Shown in pieces: positions 16,348-22,652 of a stretch of DNA of 23,769 bases (its first letter is position 1; the number at the start of each line of letters is the position of its first letter). This DNA comes from Trueperaceae bacterium (GTDB lineage Bacteria; Deinococcota; Deinococci; Deinococcales; Trueperaceae): NCBI GenBank assembly GCA_029210865.1, contig JARGGE010000003.1:1-23769 (forward strand). Reading direction: 5' to 3'. A program made the translations under genes and the position numbers. Under the pieces are notes generated by a model. It did no database searches and had not been told where the DNA came from. It was given only the letters and a program-made list of their open reading frames with translations.

Positions 16348-16424
16348 GAGCGCCCTCGCGGCACGCCGAGCTTGGCGGCCTGGGGCCCGGGGTCTCGCAG
16401 AACGCCTGGCATCGCTGTCGTCAC
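16344..16424 (-). CDS. Possible 26-residue leader ORF upstream of the membrane-protein cluster
   Basis: A GTG at 16424 is preceded by a strong GGGAGG ribosome site (16435-16430, spacing 5), the best such site in this gap. The frame reads VTTAMPGVLRDPGPQAAKLG and six more residues (VPRGRS), then TGA, whose first two bases are the last two of the paralogue A GTG start (GTGA). The peptide resembles nothing recognised and has no signal or membrane segment. The site plus coupling geometry argue for translation; the frame also opens further upstream (ATG 16559) without a ribosome site. It could be a coupling leader or chance. Confidence 0.35.
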   Translation of the reverse strand: MTTAMPGVLRDPGPQAAKLGVPRGRS

Positions 16425-16662
16425 GGGGACCTCCCTGGATTCGAGCGCGACCGGCGGTGGACGAGATCGGTGCCCTGCGCACCGGCCGTCGCATCGGTCG
16501 CGTTCGATGCGATCGTAGCGTAACCCTCGGTCACGAGGGGGCGCTGGGTCGTTCGTCATGGGTCGGTGGCGCGGGTCTTCACGGGCCGTTCATCGTCGAG
16601 CCGGCGCTGGGCGGCTCTCCGCGTGGCCGGTCGCAGGCTCGCAGGTTCGGTCGCGGCGAGCG
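16425..16662. other. Intergenic region between the DOMON cluster and the DHS-like gene
   Basis: This stretch separates divergent transcription units. A TACGAT box on the minus strand (16517-16512) could be a -10 for the membrane-protein cluster, but no -35 is seen at the right distance. No other gene or RNA is supported. Confidence 0.4.
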
Positions 16663-16691
16663 TTGACAAGCGCGCGCCGGTGCCCCATCCT
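16663..16691 (+). promoter_or_regulatory. Promoter of the DHS-like gene
   Basis: A consensus TTGACA -35 (16663-16668) is followed after exactly 17 bases by CATCCT (16686-16691), a weak -10 keeping the A at position 2 and T at position 6. Predicted start near 16698 leaves a leader of about 180 bases. That leader holds an inverted repeat CGTTCCG / CGGAACG around 16720-16762 and a possible earlier start at 16714. Confidence 0.6.
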
Positions 16692-16875
16692 GGAGGCGCC
16701 ACGGGGAGCGCCGATGGCGTCCGTTCCGACCGCGCGGCCTCGACGCCTCGACGGAACGTACGTAGGGCTCCATCGTCCGCGCAGCGTGCGCGGCCGCAGC
16801 CCCCGGTCGCCGTGGCGCGCCCCCTCGAGCCGAGCCCGCGCCCCCGACCGACGTGCCCACGACGGAGGCCCTGCC

Positions 16876-17964
16876 ATGACCGACCTGCCCCAGAAATCCG
16901 ACCTGCTCCAGAACGTCGTCCGCCATCTCGACATCAAGAAGGTCGACGTGGTGCCGCTCGTCGACATGATGGCCGAGACCGCCTTCAGCGCCCGCGACCT
17001 GGCGCGCGCAGGGCGCATCCTCGACCTGATGATCCGCGACACCGACGGCGGCGTCATCCTCACCCTCGCCGGCTCGATCGTCTCGGCCGGGCAGAAGCAG
17101 CTGATCGTCGACCTCCTGCGCTCGAACATGGTCGACGCGATCGTCTCGACCGGGGCCAACGTGGTCGACCAGGACTTCTTCGAGGCGCTCGGCTTCCAGC
17201 ACTACCAGGGCGACAAGTTCGCGAACGACGCCACGCTGCGCGAGCTGATGATCGACCGCATCTACGACACCTACATCGACGAGGAGCAGCTGCGCCACTG
17301 CGACGAGACGGTCAAGGCGATCGCCGACGGCATGGCGCCAGGCGCGTACAGCAGCCGCGAGTTCCTCGTCGAGATGGGGCGCACCCTGGTCGCGCGCGAC
17401 CTCGGGGCCGATTCGATCGTGCGCACCGCCTTCGAGCTCGACGTGCCCATCTTCGTGCCCGCCTTCAGCGACTGCTCTGCCGGCTTCGGCCTGGTCGCGC
17501 ACCAGGTGCAGCACCCCGAGGCGCACGTGAGCATCGACTCGGTCAAGGACTTCCGCGAGCTCACCGACGTCAAGGTGCACCAGGGGACCACGGGGATCTT
17601 CATGATCGGCGGGGGCGTGCCCAAGAACTTCGTGCAGGACATCGTGGTGTCGGCCGAGTTCCTCGGGTTCGACGCCGAGATGCACAAGTACGCGGTGCAG
17701 CTCACCGTGGCCGACGAGCGCGACGGCGCGCTGTCGGGCTCGACGCTCAAGGAGGCCTCGAGCTGGGGCAAGGTCGACCTCGCCTACGAGCAGATGGTGT
17801 TCGGCGAGGCCACGGTCACGCTGCCGCTGGTGGCCGGCTACGCCTACCACAAGCGTGGCTGGGAAGGCCGCGCCCCGCGCCGCTACGCGCGCTTGTGGGA
17901 CGGCGAGGCGCCGACCGCCGCGGCCCGCTTGGGCGCCGCGGCCCCGGTGGCGGTGGGCGACTGA
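16876..17964 (+). CDS. Deoxyhypusine-synthase-like protein (possible homospermidine-type synthase)
   Basis: A 362-residue NAD-dependent aminobutyltransferase-fold protein. The DHS signature lysine is conserved in EASSWGK (Lys299), corresponding to the covalent lysine of eukaryotic DHS, and the NAD/spermidine-binding segments STGANVVDQDFFEALGFQHY, FVPAFSDCSAGFG and MIGGGVPKNFVQD are present. Bacteria lack eIF5A, so the product is probably a free polyamine (homospermidine-like) or another modification; this is inference from known DHS homologues. ATG 16876 is supported by GGAGG (16864-16868). An in-frame ATG at 16714, also with a GGGGAG site, would add 54 Arg/Pro-rich residues not seen in the family. 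No other polyamine gene is adjacent. It converges on the MBL-fold gene with a 7-base gap. Confidence 0.88.
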   Translation: MTDLPQKSDLLQNVVRHLDIKKVDVVPLVDMMAETAFSARDLARAGRILDLMIRDTDGGVILTLAGSIVSAGQKQLIVDLLRSNMVDAIVSTGANVVDQDFFEALGFQHYQGDKFANDATLRELMIDRIYDTYIDEEQLRHCDETVKAIADGMAPGAYSSREFLVEMGRTLVARDLGADSIVRTAFELDVPIFVPAFSDCSAGFGLVAHQVQHPEAHVSIDSVKDFRELTDVKVHQGTTGIFMIGGGVPKNFVQDIVVSAEFLGFDAEMHKYAVQLTVADERDGALSGSTLKEASSWGKVDLAYEQMVFGEATVTLPLVAGYAYHKRGWEGRAPRRYARLWDGEAPTAAARLGAAAPVAVGD

Positions 17965-17971
17965 CGATCGC

Positions 17972-18745
17972 TCAGGAGCGGCGTTCGGCGTCGAGCGGGT
18001 AGCGCGCGCCGTCGAAGCCGACCTCGAGCGCCGGGAAGCGCTCGCGGGCGAGCGCGACGTCCGCGCTCCCCTCGGCGAAGTCGGGCGGCAGGTGCACCAG
18101 CACCAGCCGCCCGACGCCTGCTTCGGCCGCCACGCGCGCGGCCTCGCAGGCGGTGGCGTGGATGGGCAACGGACCGCCGGCGGCCTCGTGGAGGAGCAGG
18201 TCGGCACCCCGGGCGAGCTCGACGATCGCCGGCTCGTAGGCCGTGTCGCACGAGTAGGCGACGACGGCACCCCCGTCCTTGGGTTCGATGCGCAAGCCGA
18301 CGACGGGCACGGCGTGGACGCCGGGGCTGGCGGTGATGCGCCAATCCTCGTCGTCGAGCACGAGGGCGTCGCGGAGGTGGGGGACGACGCGCGGCGCGAT
18401 CCCCGGGTACCCGGGCCAGGCCGACGTGTCGAAGGCGTCGTGCAGCCGCACCGCCTGCGCCACGGCGGGCCCGATGCCCACCACCGGCAGCGGCGCGCGG
18501 CGACCCGCGAGCCACAGGCGCTCCATCATCAGCGGCAGGCCGCCCACGTGGTCGGCGTGCTCGTGGGTGACGATCAGCGCGGTGACGGCCAGCGGGTCGA
18601 GCCCGTGGGCGAGGAGGCGCTGCACCACGTCACCGCCGCAATCGACGACCACGACGCCCGAGGCGCCCTCGAGCGCCAGCATGGTGGTGGTGCGCTCGCC
18701 GTCGCTGAAGGCGGCGCCCGATCCGAGCACGTGCAAGACGCTCAT
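17972..18745 (-). CDS. MBL-fold metal-dependent hydrolase (RNase Z-like)
   Basis: A 257-residue metallo-beta-lactamase-fold hydrolase. The zinc-binding motif THEHADHVGG gives His61, His63, Asp65 and His66. The N-terminus (MSVLHVLGSGAAFSDGERTT) is of the RNase Z/phosphodiesterase type, and later conserved segments are VAYSCDT (Asp ligand), LLLHEAAGG and LVLVHLPP. It lacks the tRNA-exosite arm expected of RNase Z, so a different phosphoester or small-molecule substrate is likely. A GAGGAGG site precedes the ATG, which overlaps the stop of the upstream membrane-protein gene (ATGA). Substrate unknown. Confidence 0.87.
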   Translation of the reverse strand: MSVLHVLGSGAAFSDGERTTTMLALEGASGVVVVDCGGDVVQRLLAHGLDPLAVTALIVTHEHADHVGGLPLMMERLWLAGRRAPLPVVGIGPAVAQAVRLHDAFDTSAWPGYPGIAPRVVPHLRDALVLDDEDWRITASPGVHAVPVVGLRIEPKDGGAVVAYSCDTAYEPAIVELARGADLLLHEAAGGPLPIHATACEAARVAAEAGVGRLVLVHLPPDFAEGSADVALARERFPALEVGFDGARYPLDAERRS

Positions 18746-19470
18746 GCCTCCTCCTCTCCCCGGGGGCGGTCCCGGACCTCGTCCATCCTGACGCCTCCGG
18801 CGCTGCGGGCCGGGTCGTTCGTACACTGGGGTCCGGAGGCGGCGACCGAGCGCTCGTAGCCGCGCGCGAGCGGCGCCCACAGGCGCAGGCTCCACTGCAT
18901 GAGCGGGCCGATCGCCACGGCGAACGCCAGCGTGCCGATCCCGACCGTGCCGCCGAGGAGCCAGCCGCTGGTGAGCACGACCACCTCGACGAGCGTGCGG
19001 GCGCGCCGCACGGTCACATCGAGCCGGCGCGCGAGCGCGAGCGCGAAGCCGTCGCGCGGGCCGGCGCCGAGGCCGGCGGTGAGGTAGAGGCCGGTGGCCA
19101 CGCCGGTGAGGACGAGGCCGACGGCGAACTGCAGCGCTCCGCCGAGCAGGCCCGTCGCTGCAGGGAACGCCGGCCAGGCGCGGAAGACGTCGACCCACGG
19201 GCCGATGGCGAGCATGTTCAGCACCGTGCCCCAACCGGGCCGCATCCGGGTCATCGCGGTCGAGATCGCCAGGATCGTCAGGCCGGCCAAGATCGACGCC
19301 TGCCCGTAGGTGAGCGGCGTCCGCACCGACAGACCCTCGTGGAAGGCGTCCCAGGGGCCGAGGCCGATGCCCGCGTCGACCTGGAGCGCGATGCCAAGCC
19401 CGAACAGGGCGAGGCCCACGTTGACGTGGAGCAGGCGCAGGGCGATGCGGGCGATGCGGCGACGGGGCAC
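18742..19470 (-). CDS. YczE/YitT-type integral membrane protein
   Basis: A 242-residue membrane protein of the YczE-like group (COG2364 by recall). About five hydrophobic helices are visible between residues 12 and 200. The family hallmark appears twice: GLGPWDAFHEGLS near residue 36 and GLGAGPRDGFALALA near 133, where glycine-rich loops repeat the first-half motif. The final ~40 residues are polar and cytoplasmic in appearance. GTG at 19470 is taken as start because a TAGGCT box is 7 bases upstream and no ribosome site is seen, the leaderless pattern. Its stop overlaps the MBL-fold ATG by four bases, so the two are coupled. Function unknown; relatives are suspected transporters or regulators. 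Confidence 0.82.
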   Translation of the reverse strand: MPRRRIARIALRLLHVNVGLALFGLGIALQVDAGIGLGPWDAFHEGLSVRTPLTYGQASILAGLTILAISTAMTRMRPGWGTVLNMLAIGPWVDVFRAWPAFPAATGLLGGALQFAVGLVLTGVATGLYLTAGLGAGPRDGFALALARRLDVTVRRARTLVEVVVLTSGWLLGGTVGIGTLAFAVAIGPLMQWSLRLWAPLARGYERSVAASGPQCTNDPARSAGGVRMDEVRDRPRGEEEA

Positions 19471-19477
19471 GCGCGCG

Positions 19478-19483
19478 AGCCTA
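19478..19483 (-). promoter_or_regulatory. -10 box (TAGGCT) of a leaderless promoter for the membrane-protein/MBL pair
   Basis: GCGGTAGGCT (19487-19478 on the minus strand) lies 7 bases before the GTG start. The same ten bases, with at most one change, precede nfo and nucS. Confidence 0.5.
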
Positions 19484-19604
19484 CCGCCGCAGCGGGCCGC
19501 GCGTGCGCCGGTTCCAGCGGTACGACGCCCAGGGCACGGTCGCGCCGCCGCGCGTGTGGCCTGATGGGGAGCGGAGCGGCCCCGGTCGCCCTTGGAGGCC
19601 CCTC

Positions 19605-20078
19605 ATGCCCATCGACCCCGACGATTTCCGCGCCGCGCTCGGCTGCTTCCCGTCCGGCGTCACCGTGGTGACGCTGGCGGACGGCCCGACCGGCGTGCAC
19701 GGCATCACCGTCAGCTCCTTCATGTCGCTGTCGCTCCACCCGCCCTTGGTGGGCGTGGCGATCGGTCGCAAGGCGCGCGCGCACGGGCTGGCGCTCACGG
19801 CGCCGCGCGTCGGCGTCAGCGTCCTCGCCGCGGACCAGGCCGGCGTCTCCGACCACTTCGCCGGCCGGCCCGTCGCGCTCGAGGGCGACCCGTTCGAGGT
19901 GCTCGAGGGCCACGCGGTCGTCGCCGGCGCCGCCGCGCAGCTCGTGTGCGACGTCGTCGACCGCGTGGACGTGGGGGACCACACGCTGGTGGTGGGGCGC
20001 GTCGAGGCGGCGCGCGTGCAGGCAGCCGGGTCGCTCGCCTACCAGCGCGGGCGCTACGGGCGCGTGGCGGCGGACTGA
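19605..20078 (+). CDS. Flavin reductase-like, FMN-binding domain protein
   Basis: A 157-residue protein of the HpaC/flavin-reductase family, which reduces free FMN or FAD with NAD(P)H for partner monooxygenases. The family pattern is clear: FRAALGCFPSGVTVVTL (8-24), GITVSSFMSLSLHPPLVGVAI with the TxSSFxSxSxxPP flavin-binding signature, then VSVLAADQAGVSDHFAG and the C-terminal LAYQRGRYGR. GGAGG (19594-19598) is 6 bases upstream of ATG 19605, fixing the start. It is transcribed divergently from the YczE-like gene and converges on nfo. No monooxygenase is adjacent, so the partner is unknown. Confidence 0.92.
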   Translation: MPIDPDDFRAALGCFPSGVTVVTLADGPTGVHGITVSSFMSLSLHPPLVGVAIGRKARAHGLALTAPRVGVSVLAADQAGVSDHFAGRPVALEGDPFEVLEGHAVVAGAAAQLVCDVVDRVDVGDHTLVVGRVEAARVQAAGSLAYQRGRYGRVAAD

Positions 20079-20115
20079 GCGATCGACCGGTCCGCGCGCG
20101 TCAGGGCTGCGCGCG

Positions 20116-20979
20116 TCAGAGCAGCGCGCGCAAGGTGACCAGGTCGCGCTGGTGGCCGAGGCCGTCGTCGCCGAGGGGCGTCTCGAGCACCATCGGGACG
20201 TCGCCCCAGCGCGGGTCGGCGAGCCAGCGCGCGAAGGTCTCGGCGCCCAGGAAGCCCTCGCCGATGGTGGCGTGGCGGTCCTTGCGCGAGCCGACGTCGA
20301 AGACGCTGTCGTTGAGGTGGACGGCGGCGACGGTGCCCTGGCCGATCGTCGCCTCGATCTCGTCCACGAAGGCCGCGTAGCCCGCTTCGCTGCGCAGGTC
20401 GTAGCCGGCGGCGAAGGCGTGGCAGGTGTCGAGGCAGACGCCCACGCGTTCGGGCGCGTCGAGGGCGCCGCGGACGTGCGCGAGCTGCTCCAGGCGCGAG
20501 CCCAGCACGGTCCCCTGCCCGGCGGTGTTCTCGAGCAGGACGCGCGCCGTGAGGTCGGGGCCGGCGGCGTGCACCGCGTCGAGCGCGCGTGCGATGCCGT
20601 CCAGGCCGGCGTCCTCCCCCTCGCCCAGGTGCGCGCCCGGGTGCATCACCAGGCCTGGGACGCCGAGCGCGCTGCAGCGCGCGAGCTCGTCGAGCAGGGC
20701 CCCCTGCGACTTCTCGTGGACGTCGGGCTTGGGGCTGCAGAGGTTGATCAGGTAGCTCGCGTGCGCGACCACCGGCAGCGGGGCCGCGGTGCCGGGACCG
20801 GGCGTCGCTGCGTGGGCGGCGTGGAACGCGGCCACCTCGGCGTCGGCGATGGGTTTCGCGCGCCAGGTGTTGGCGTTCTTGACGAACACCTGCAGGGCGT
20901 CGCAGCCGATGGCCAGGCCGCGCTCGAAGGCGAGCGAGACGCCGCCGGCGGTGGAGACGTGGGCGCCGAGGAGGGGCAT
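20116..20979 (-). CDS. nfo: Endonuclease IV (AP endonuclease)
   Basis: A 287-residue apurinic/apyrimidinic endonuclease of the Nfo family, acting in base excision repair by cutting 5' of abasic sites and clearing blocked 3' ends. All nine metal ligands of the E. coli enzyme have counterparts: His73, His113, Glu150, Asp184, His187, His221, Asp234, His236 and Glu266, in the motifs VAHASYLINL, HPGAH, ENTAGQG, CLDTCHAFAAGYD, VHLNDS, DRHATIGEG and LETP. The length is normal. There is no ribosome site; a TAGGGT box 5 bases before the ATG suggests a leaderless or nearly leaderless mRNA. It is divergent from nucS across a region with two palindromes. Confidence 0.96.
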   Translation of the reverse strand: MPLLGAHVSTAGGVSLAFERGLAIGCDALQVFVKNANTWRAKPIADAEVAAFHAAHAATPGPGTAAPLPVVAHASYLINLCSPKPDVHEKSQGALLDELARCSALGVPGLVMHPGAHLGEGEDAGLDGIARALDAVHAAGPDLTARVLLENTAGQGTVLGSRLEQLAHVRGALDAPERVGVCLDTCHAFAAGYDLRSEAGYAAFVDEIEATIGQGTVAAVHLNDSVFDVGSRKDRHATIGEGFLGAETFARWLADPRWGDVPMVLETPLGDDGLGHQRDLVTLRALL

Positions 20980-20984
20980 GCGGC

Positions 20985-20990
20985 ACCCTA
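20985..20990 (-). promoter_or_regulatory. -10 box (TAGGGT) of nfo
   Basis: GCGGTAGGGT on the minus strand (20994-20985) ends 5 bases before the nfo ATG. Its GGCGGT part is one arm of palindrome copy 1, so a protein bound there would cover the promoter. Confidence 0.45.
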
Positions 20991-21028
20991 CCGCCTGCGG
21001 CGGTGGGCGCTACCGCCTGTGGCGGTAG
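20988..21028. repeat. Two tandem palindromes between nfo and nucS
   Basis: Copy 1 (20988-21004) is CTACCGCCTGCGGCGGT; copy 2 (21010-21026) is CTACCGCCTGTGGCGGT. They differ in one loop base. Each is an inverted repeat (ACCGCC-N3-GGCGGT; copy 2 extends to 8-bp arms). The 22-bp spacing puts both on the same face of the helix, as for cooperating dimers. Confidence 0.75.
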
Positions 21029-21086
21029 GGCCGCCCGCGGGCGTCGCGGCCGGCCCGACCAGGGGGTCCGACCTCGGGCGTCGCGG

Positions 21087-21092
21087 TAGGCT
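21087..21092 (+). promoter_or_regulatory. -10 box (TAGGCT) of a leaderless nucS promoter
   Basis: GCGGTAGGCT (21083-21092) is followed by 8 bases and the nucS ATG, with no ribosome site. An 11-base repeat GGGCGTCGCGG occurs at 21039-21049 and again at 21076-21086, the second copy abutting the box. Confidence 0.5.
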
Positions 21093-21100
21093 CGGCGGTC

Positions 21101-21862
21101 ATGCTGCTGGGCCTCCTCCACGACCCCGACGCCGCCGAGCTGGTCGCCTTCCTGCACGAGCACCTGCGCGCTGGCGAGGCGCTCGTCCAGGTGGTGGGCA
21201 CCTGCGAGGTCGCGTACGTCGGGCGCGCCGCCTCGTTCGCCGACGCCGGCGACTACGTCGTCATGCTCAAGGCCGACGGTTCGGTGCAGGTGCACGGCTA
21301 TAAGGGCGTCAAGCCGGTCAACTGGCAGCCGCGCACCGACGACGTCTGGGTGGGGCTCGACGACGGCCAGGCGGTGCTGGTGGCCGAGCGCCGCAGCCCC
21401 GAGGAGATGGTGCGCGTGGTGTTCCTCGAGCCGGCGCTCGCGCAGGCGCTGCACCTGCGCGAGGGGAGCGGGTTCGTCCTGCGCGGCAGCGAGGCCGAGA
21501 TGCAGCGGGCGCTCGCCTACGACCCCTCGGTGATCGAGGAGGGGCTCACCGTCCTCGATCGCGAGCTGCCGACCGACGTGGGGGGCATCGACCTGTTCGC
21601 GCGCGACGCCTACGGCCGCCTGGTCGTCGTCGAGCTCAAGCGCGCGAAGGGGACGCAGGAGGCCGTGCACCAGCTCGCGCGCTACGTCGAGAGCGTGCGG
21701 CGCTTCACCGGCGAGGAGGTGCGCGGCATCCTCGCCGCCCCGGCGGTCACCAAGCCGGCGCTGGCCCAGCTGGCGGCGGCGGGGCTCGAGTTCGTCGAGG
21801 TAACGGCGCTCCCGGACGTGCCCGACGGGCCGGCGCAGGGGACGCTGTTCGACGTCGGGTGA
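21101..21862 (+). CDS. nucS: NucS/EndoMS mismatch-specific endonuclease
   Basis: A 253-residue endonuclease that cuts both strands at mismatches, replacing or supplementing MutS/MutL. The N-terminal DNA-binding domain carries GYKGVKPVNWQP, a family hallmark. The RecB-like nuclease domain has Asp164 in GGIDLFARD and Glu178/Lys180 in VVELKR, the same spacing as the catalytic triad of archaeal NucS/EndoMS, followed by QLARYVESVRRFTG. The last residues read AQGTLFDVG; QGTLF fits the pattern of a sliding-clamp-binding peptide, which would recruit the enzyme to replication. It is divergent from nfo, forming a repair pair with a shared control region. Confidence 0.93.
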   Translation: MLLGLLHDPDAAELVAFLHEHLRAGEALVQVVGTCEVAYVGRAASFADAGDYVVMLKADGSVQVHGYKGVKPVNWQPRTDDVWVGLDDGQAVLVAERRSPEEMVRVVFLEPALAQALHLREGSGFVLRGSEAEMQRALAYDPSVIEEGLTVLDRELPTDVGGIDLFARDAYGRLVVVELKRAKGTQEAVHQLARYVESVRRFTGEEVRGILAAPAVTKPALAQLAAAGLEFVEVTALPDVPDGPAQGTLFDVG

Positions 21863-21883
21863 CGCGGCCGCCGCTCGGGTCGC

Positions 21884-21916
21884 GGTCGCCCCGGTCGCCG
21901 CGGCGCCGCGGTCGCC
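21884..21916 (+). repeat. GGTCGCC repeats and palindrome after nucS
   Basis: GGTCGCC occurs at 21884-21890, 21893-21899 and 21910-21916, and the 14-base palindrome CCGCGGCGCCGCGG spans 21898-21911. There is no T-run. It may act as a terminator or be low-complexity sequence. Confidence 0.4.
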
Positions 21917-21933
21917 GCGTCTCATGGTGCGGC

Positions 21934-21939
21934 TAGGAT
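21934..21939 (+). promoter_or_regulatory. Candidate -10 box (TAGGAT) of the lipoprotein gene
   Basis: TAGGAT, preceded by GCGGC, lies 47 bases before the lipoprotein ATG and resembles the TAGGNT boxes of its neighbours. Here the spacing leaves a leader of about 40 bases, so the message is not leaderless. Confidence 0.35.
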
Positions 21940-21986
21940 CGCCGGGTAGCCTCGGGTCAGGCTCGTTCCGGAAGGGCGGTACCCCC

Positions 21987-22652
21987 ATGACCCGCGTCCG
22001 TTCGATCGTCGTCGGCAGCTTCGCCGCGCTCGCCCTGGCGGGCTGCGCCCAGTTCGCCGACCTGCGGCCCACCGAGGTCGACGTGCAGCTGCGCGAGGCG
22101 CCCGCCGAGCTCCAGGCCGGGGTCCGGGTGCGCGCCGTAGGTGCCGAAGGTGCCACCACGTTCCTGTTCGGGAGCGTGCGGCCGGCGCCGGTCCTCGGCC
22201 CGCGACTCGAGGTCACCTTGGGCGCGCCCCGCGTCGAGGGGATGGCGGCGGTCGACCTGGTCGCCGCCCTGGTGCCGGGGCTCGTCTGCGATCCGGCGGC
22301 GAGCAACCTGTCGGCGGCCCCGGCGACCGCCACCGCCGTCGTCGCCGAGCGCTTCGAGGTGCGCGACGGCGCCGACGTGGTCCTCGGCCGCGCGCAGGCG
22401 GCGAGCACGCTCGTCGCGGCCGCCGTCGGTCGCCCGACGGCGGCCGGCGAGGAGACGGCGGCCTTCGTCTACGTCGATCGCCCCGTCCGGATCAGCGGCG
22501 CGTGCGCCGACGGCGCCGACACCGTGATCACGGGCATCGACTTGGCGCTGGGCTGGAACCTCGTCGCCATCAGCTACATCGGCCCCACGCTCGAGGCGCT
22601 TGCGGTGGCCGACCGGCCGTCCTCGCTCCCCTGGTACCTGGTCGCCGAGTAG
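21987..22652 (+). CDS. Hypothetical lipoprotein
   Basis: A 221-residue predicted lipoprotein of unrecognised family. The N-terminus MTRVRSIVVGSFAALALAGC has a lipobox (LAGC, Cys20), so the mature protein should be anchored in the envelope with CAQFADLRPTEVDVQL exposed. The rest is beta-rich with alternating hydrophobic residues and two possible disulfide cysteines in the mature part (in LVCDPAAS and GACADGAD). An earlier in-frame ATG (21924) is rejected because the signal peptide begins at 21987. Its 3' end overlaps the tail of the opposing OYE gene by 79 bases. No motif suggests a function. Confidence 0.82.
   Translation: MTRVRSIVVGSFAALALAGCAQFADLRPTEVDVQLREAPAELQAGVRVRAVGAEGATTFLFGSVRPAPVLGPRLEVTLGAPRVEGMAAVDLVAALVPGLVCDPAASNLSAAPATATAVVAERFEVRDGADVVLGRAQAASTLVAAAVGRPTAAGEETAAFVYVDRPVRISGACADGADTVITGIDLALGWNLVAISYIGPTLEALAVADRPSSLPWYLVAE

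Noticed and set aside
16714..16875. N-terminal extension of the DHS-like protein from ATG 16714
   Set aside because: The extra 54 residues are Arg/Pro/Ser-rich and unlike the family, and a good GGAGG site directly precedes ATG 16876. Kept only as an alternative.
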